From: Grimontia celer
Lineage (GTDB): Bacteria > Pseudomonadota > Gammaproteobacteria > Enterobacterales > Vibrionaceae
Assembly: GCF_900055185.1 (NCBI RefSeq)
Contig: NZ_FIZX01000002.1
Coordinates: forward strand, 934,586-998,585
Direction: 5' to 3'
Length of the DNA: 64,000 nucleotides
Shown: piece by piece, positions 60,817 through 64,000 of the stretch
How positions within the stretch are numbered: the first letter of the stretch is position 1
Layout: each line of letters opens with the position of its first letter
Notes under the pieces: model-generated
Seen by the model: only the letters and a program-made list of their open reading frames with translations
What the model was told of the DNA's origin: nothing
Databases searched by the model: none
Translations under genes and position numbers: made by a program

Positions 60817-61838
60817 TAATAATTCGCCTTCAGGTTCATGTCCGTATACAAGTGAGCGACTTCTTCCTGATAGCCATTAAACATCGCGGTTGGCTGACGA
60901 CGCGAGCTGAAAATAGAACCTTCTCCAATAAAGCGCTCTGAAGCTTGGCTCCAACGAGGGTGGTCAACTTGCGGATTGACGTTGGCATAAAACCCGTATT
61001 CATGTGGTGCTAACAAATTCCAAGTCGTTGCTGGTTGCGCTTCCAGAAGGTGAATCTTCACAATGGATTTGATGCTCTTGAAACCATATTTCCAAGGCAC
61101 AACCAAACGCACTGGTGCGCCATTCTGCGGTGCAAGAGTTTGACCAAACAGTCCGACGCTAAGCAAAGTCAGTGGATTCATGGCTTCATCCAGTCTCAAG
61201 CCTTCTACATAAGGGTAATCAATACCACCACCAACAAACTGGGAACGTTGTCCTGGCATTTGTTTGGGATCATGAAGGGTTTCGAATGCCACGTACTTTG
61301 CGCTTCCCATTGGGTCCGCTTCTTTCAACAGTGCAGCGAGGGAGAAACCTACCCAAGGAATATTCATGGACCAGGCTTCAACACAGCGCATGCGGTAGAA
61401 GCGGTCTTCGAGAGGAAACTTTTTGAGCAGATCGTCGTAACTTAGCTTCATGGGTTTGTTCACTAAGCCATCGACTTCGAGTGTCCATGGATTAACCACG
61501 AAATTTTGGCTGTTTTCGACAGGATCACCTTTACCAGTGCCGAATTCATAGAAGTTGTTGTAGGTCAGTACTTTTGACTCAGGCGTTGTTTCGAGCCCTT
61601 TGCCATAAGGTGTTTTCTCTGCGACCAGCGGGGATCTGACAAAGGTTGTGCCATCGGCTGCTTTGTCATCGTCACCACCAAAAATACCAAAAATATTGGC
61701 CTGGGCTTGGGCGGCGAAGGGGAGGCTAGCTGTCACGATTCCGAGTTTTTTCAGAATTTCACGACGGGATTTGTAAACACTTTCCGGGGTGAGTTCGTTT
61801 TCTTTTATTTCTGATTTCTTTGGCACTCGGATCAGCAT
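60816..61838 (-). CDS. msrP: MsrP, periplasmic methionine sulfoxide reductase (molybdopterin)
   Basis: Repairs oxidised Met in envelope proteins. 340 residues with a twin-arginine signal ([10 protein letters not shown], Arg25-Arg26, cleaved near AAQAQA), so exported folded with its Mo cofactor. Cys152 in [15 protein letters not shown] is the Mo ligand; [26 protein letters not shown] and [16 protein letters not shown] are family signatures. Translationally coupled to msrQ. Shares the need for molybdenum cofactor with the xdh enzyme of this window. Confidence 0.95.
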   Translation of the reverse strand: MLIRVPKKSEIKENELTPESVYKSRREILKKLGIVTASLPFAAQAQANIFGIFGGDDDKAADGTTFVRSPLVAEKTPYGKGLETTPESKVLTYNNFYEFGTGKGDPVENSQNFVVNPWTLEVDGLVNKPMKLSYDDLLKKFPLEDRFYRMRCVEAWSMNIPWVGFSLAALLKEADPMGSAKYVAFETLHDPKQMPGQRSQFVGGGIDYPYVEGLRLDEAMNPLTLLSVGLFGQTLAPQNGAPVRLVVPWKYGFKSIKSIVKIHLLEAQPATTWNLLAPHEYGFYANVNPQVDHPRWSQASERFIGEGSIFSSRRQPTAMFNGYQEEVAHLYTDMNLKANY

Positions 61839-62065
61839 CGGGTTACTCCGTTTTTCAATCTGTGCAAAGGCACGTTACTTCACTTACTTATCAGACCTAT
61901 ATAACGTCAAAGTTCTTTCAATAGATTAGGTTTTTATGAAAAACGTTCATTACAGTATGGTAGTTGTCATTGATGATGGGTAGAGTGAGCCTCAATGGTC
62001 AGTTAATAATTAAGTGGTTAATTAGCCGCCAGTTTCCAAAAAGCACTTCGGGAATGGAATTTCTA

Positions 62066-62476
62066 ATGAAACGTTTTATTTTGATGTTCGCACTTGCTGC
62101 AACTGCACTGCCAGCTTCTGCACAAGGCCTTTCGGCGGGCGTATTTTTTGGCACTCCTATGTCGGGAGTATCTATTGGTCAAAACAATCTGCGTGTTTCT
62201 CTCGGTATTGAAGAAACAGGTGTTGCTGTGGATGGATTGTGGAACCTCGGAGATTGGTTAGCCCGTCCTGAGTTTTCTCCAATGTACGCGTATACAGGTG
62301 CGCAGTGGGTAGATGACAAACACCACGAGTGGGGACCGAGAGCGGGCTTGGGTATCGCTGTCCCGATGGGACATGGAAACATTGAAGTGTACGGTGAAGC
62401 AGGCTCAACCTGGTATTGGCAGGAAGATGCAGCCTTTAAGTTTGAAGGTTCATTCGGCCTGCGTATGTTCTTCTGA
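62066..62476 (+). CDS. Small outer-membrane-type beta-barrel protein
   Basis: 136 residues. Signal peptide MKRFILMFALAATALPASA, then short amphipathic strands (GLSAGVFFGTPMSGVSIGQ, LRVSLGIEETGVAVDGLWN, GAGSTWYWQ-like region near the end) closing with EGSFGLRMFF, a C-terminal Phe typical of barrels. Possibly a small eight-strand barrel or a secreted beta protein; I know no function. GGA lies seven bases before the ATG; an ATG four codons upstream (62054) is an alternative start. Monocistronic, with its own terminator. Confidence 0.7.
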   Translation: MKRFILMFALAATALPASAQGLSAGVFFGTPMSGVSIGQNNLRVSLGIEETGVAVDGLWNLGDWLARPEFSPMYAYTGAQWVDDKHHEWGPRAGLGIAVPMGHGNIEVYGEAGSTWYWQEDAAFKFEGSFGLRMFF

Positions 62477-62507
62477 GCATGTTTTGAGCAAAGTGCAATT
62501 TCGTTAC

Positions 62508-62530
62508 AAGAGCGCTGAAAAGCGCTCTTT
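62508..62530 (+). terminator. Terminator of the small outer-membrane protein gene
   Basis: AAGAGCGCT pairs with AGCGCTCTT around GAAA and is followed by TATCTTTG. Confidence 0.75.
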
Positions 62531-62667
62531 ATCTTTGTGTGTCGGCCATGAGAAACAAGAGCGAATAATCACGGGTATTGAAAGGCATAGCAGAGAGCAA
62601 AGGTCATATCTCGTGTTATCTTTTAAGTAGATTCTAAAAACTCAAAAATGCGAGAGAAAAAAGCGAG

Positions 62668-63627
62668 ATGAAATTCGCGCGTAAACTTATACCTGTCTTG
62701 TTTGCAGGCCTTCTACCGACGTTATCGATGGCGAATGAGTATGCCTGGCCTGAAGCCGAAACACGGCTGATAGGGGACAACCCTGTCCATATTGTTGAGC
62801 CTGGTGAGCACCTCGAATTGATTGCCAAAGACTACAACGTAGGTTTTTTGGCTTTGCTTTCTGCAAACCCGGGCGTTGATCCTTATCTGCCAAAACCGGG
62901 GACTTTTGTCACTATTCCACAGCAACTGATTCTTCCTGAAGTTGATTACGAAGGGATTGTTATCAATCTGGCGGAATTGCGCCTCTACTATTTTGATACG
63001 GAAAACCAAAAGGTTCATATATTCCCGATTGGTATTGGTAGCGTTGGTCGTGAAACGCCAATTATGACAACCAAAATTAGCCAGAAGCGCGAAAATCCGA
63101 CCTGGACACCACCTGCAAGTCTGAGAAAAGAGTATTTGGAAGAGCGCAATATCGTGCTGCCAGATGTGGTACCTGCAGGCCCAGAAAACCCTCTTGGTAC
63201 TCATGCGCTGAGATTGGCATATGGTACCGGCTCTTACCTCATTCATGGCACAAATAAGGACTTTGGTATCGGGCTTCGTGTCAGTGCTGGCTGCATTCGG
63301 ATGAGACCGAGCGATATTGTTTGGTTATTTGAGAAAGTCGCATTGGGTGAAAAGGTTCGAATTATCAATGAGCCAGTAAAAACCAGTTATGAACCAGATG
63401 GCGCTGTATTTGTTGAAGCGCATAGACCGCTTTCAATCGATGAAACAGAAGTGGGTAAACGAGTTTTAACGCAACCCGATCCGCGTATCACGCATTGGCT
63501 GAAATCAAACCAAATGAACTTTAGTCGTTATCGCGCAGCGCTGGCTGTGCAATCAGGTGTACCAATTGAGGTAGGAAACGCTTTCGCACAAAACGCTGCG
63601 GCTCCCGAAGGAGCCGCAGAATTATAG
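62668..63627 (+). CDS. L,D-transpeptidase (YkuD domain) with LysM-like domain
   Basis: 319 residues, periplasmic after a signal peptide ending LSMA. A LysM-like peptidoglycan-binding segment (HIVEPGEHLELIAKDYNVGFLALLSAN, about 40-75) is followed by the YkuD catalytic domain: GIVINLAELRLYYF, YLIHGTNKDFGIGLRVSAGCIRM with His193 and nucleophile Cys209. This is the ErfK/YbiS/YcfS group, which attaches Lpp to peptidoglycan or forms 3-3 crosslinks. The gene faces lpp, its probable substrate gene, end to end. The last codons (AAAPEGAAEL) coincide with a strong hairpin that probably terminates lpp. Confidence 0.93.
   Translation: MKFARKLIPVLFAGLLPTLSMANEYAWPEAETRLIGDNPVHIVEPGEHLELIAKDYNVGFLALLSANPGVDPYLPKPGTFVTIPQQLILPEVDYEGIVINLAELRLYYFDTENQKVHIFPIGIGSVGRETPIMTTKISQKRENPTWTPPASLRKEYLEERNIVLPDVVPAGPENPLGTHALRLAYGTGSYLIHGTNKDFGIGLRVSAGCIRMRPSDIVWLFEKVALGEKVRIINEPVKTSYEPDGAVFVEAHRPLSIDETEVGKRVLTQPDPRITHWLKSNQMNFSRYRAALAVQSGVPIEVGNAFAQNAAAPEGAAEL
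63596..63619 (-). terminator. lpp terminator embedded in the 3' end of the L,D-transpeptidase gene
   Basis: CTGCGGCTCC pairs with GGAGCCGCAG. On the minus strand the loop is the extra-stable TTCG tetraloop closed by C-G, followed by CGTTTTG. It lies about 28 bases after the lpp stop and within the last 11 codons of the opposite gene. Confidence 0.75.
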
Positions 63628-63646
63628 GGGGAATATGGTGTAGTTC

Positions 63647-63892
63647 TTACTTGCTGTAAGACTGCGCCATGTTGTCAATGCGCTCATTCGCACGAGCCGC
63701 TTCATCATAAGAAAGCGCTGATGCCGCTGCTACGTCTGCTACGTCGCCTTGTAGAGCTGAAACTTGATTAGACAGAGAGTCTACTTTAGACGACAGATCA
63801 GCAACGCTTTGCTCAAGACCTGATTTGCTTGAACAACCAGCGAGTAATGCGCTGGAAGCGATTGCTGCTACTGCTAGGAGACGAATTTTCAT
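63647..63892 (-). CDS. lpp: Major outer-membrane (Braun-type) lipoprotein Lpp
   Basis: 81 residues. Lipobox LLAGC with Cys20, then SSKSGLEQSVADLSSKVDSLSNQVSALQGDV, a heptad coiled coil that trimerises, ending NMAQSYSK. The C-terminal Lys is the residue linked to peptidoglycan by an L,D-transpeptidase, and such an enzyme is encoded next door on the other strand. GAGG lies eight bases before the ATG. Compared with E. coli Lpp (78 residues) it is slightly longer, with an Ala-rich middle (ADVAAASALSYDEAARANE). Abundant expression is expected from the family. Confidence 0.95.
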   Translation of the reverse strand: MKIRLLAVAAIASSALLAGCSSKSGLEQSVADLSSKVDSLSNQVSALQGDVADVAAASALSYDEAARANERIDNMAQSYSK

Positions 63893-64000
63893 AGTAAAAA
63901 CCTCTTCGTTTTTGTTGGGTTGCCTTACTGCTTTATATTTACCTGTTTAAACAACTGGCTGCAGTATAACCATAGACTGGGTTTTACTATTCTGCCGCTT

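Noticed and set aside
1-64000. Search for CRISPR arrays, insertion sequences, phage or toxin-antitoxin modules
   Set aside because: No direct-repeat arrays, transposase, integrase or recognisable defence genes were seen on either strand; the region reads as stable chromosomal DNA.

Overview
The window looks like chromosomal DNA from a marine gammaproteobacterium, most probably a Vibrionaceae member. Nothing in it fixes the genus. The basis is the gene content and protein style: NhaA, SrmB-like DEAD-box helicase, SgrR, MsrPQ, an enteric/vibrio-type Lpp, RutR-like TetR, many GNAT and LysR genes, short A/T-rich intergenic gaps and good Shine-Dalgarno sites. I saw no rRNA, tRNA, insertion sequence, CRISPR array or prophage.

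Layout. 1-9.3 kb: an RND efflux pair cut by the left edge, an A/T-rich gap with two consensus DnaA boxes, nhaA, a DUF4442 protein, a NUDIX hydrolase, a DEAD-box helicase and an alpha/beta hydrolase. 9.4-23.3 kb: a large GH81 beta-1,3-glucanase lipoprotein behind a palindromic operator, a stand-alone AceE-type E1 divergent from an Lrp/AsnC regulator, GNATs, DoxX, small lipoproteins (one apparently starting at AUA), a tandem thioredoxin-fold/glutaredoxin fusion, a cupredoxin-like protein and a VOC protein. 23.3-37.4 kb and 44.3-54.2 kb: two halves of one purine-degradation programme. 37.4-44.3 kb: small membrane protein, GNAT, LysR/pirin/FMN reductase, secreted proteins and an outer-membrane barrel. 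54.4-64 kb: a 25-residue membrane protein, an SgrR regulator, AEC and MATE transporters, MsrPQ, an outer-membrane protein and an L,D-transpeptidase facing lpp.

The central story is purine use as a nitrogen and carbon source. Two purine permeases and 8-oxoguanine and guanine deaminases feed xanthine dehydrogenase (xdhABC). PuuD (membrane urate hydroxylase with a C-terminal cytochrome c), UraH and UraD convert urate to allantoin. PuuE, allantoicase (Alc) and AllA carry it to glyoxylate plus urea. Glyoxylate then goes to tartronate semialdehyde and glycerate (Gcl, Hyi, GlxR) or to malate (malate synthase). No urease or glycerate kinase is in view.

A FadR-type GntR gene sits between the xdh and malate synthase operons. 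The palindrome TTGTATACAA, or a one-mismatch form, lies upstream of xdhA, malate synthase, gcl and puuE, so one repressor probably ties the four transcription units together. A RutR-like TetR gene follows the glyoxylate operon, and a TGACCG-TT-CGGTCA palindrome 50 bases upstream of xdhA is a plausible site for it.
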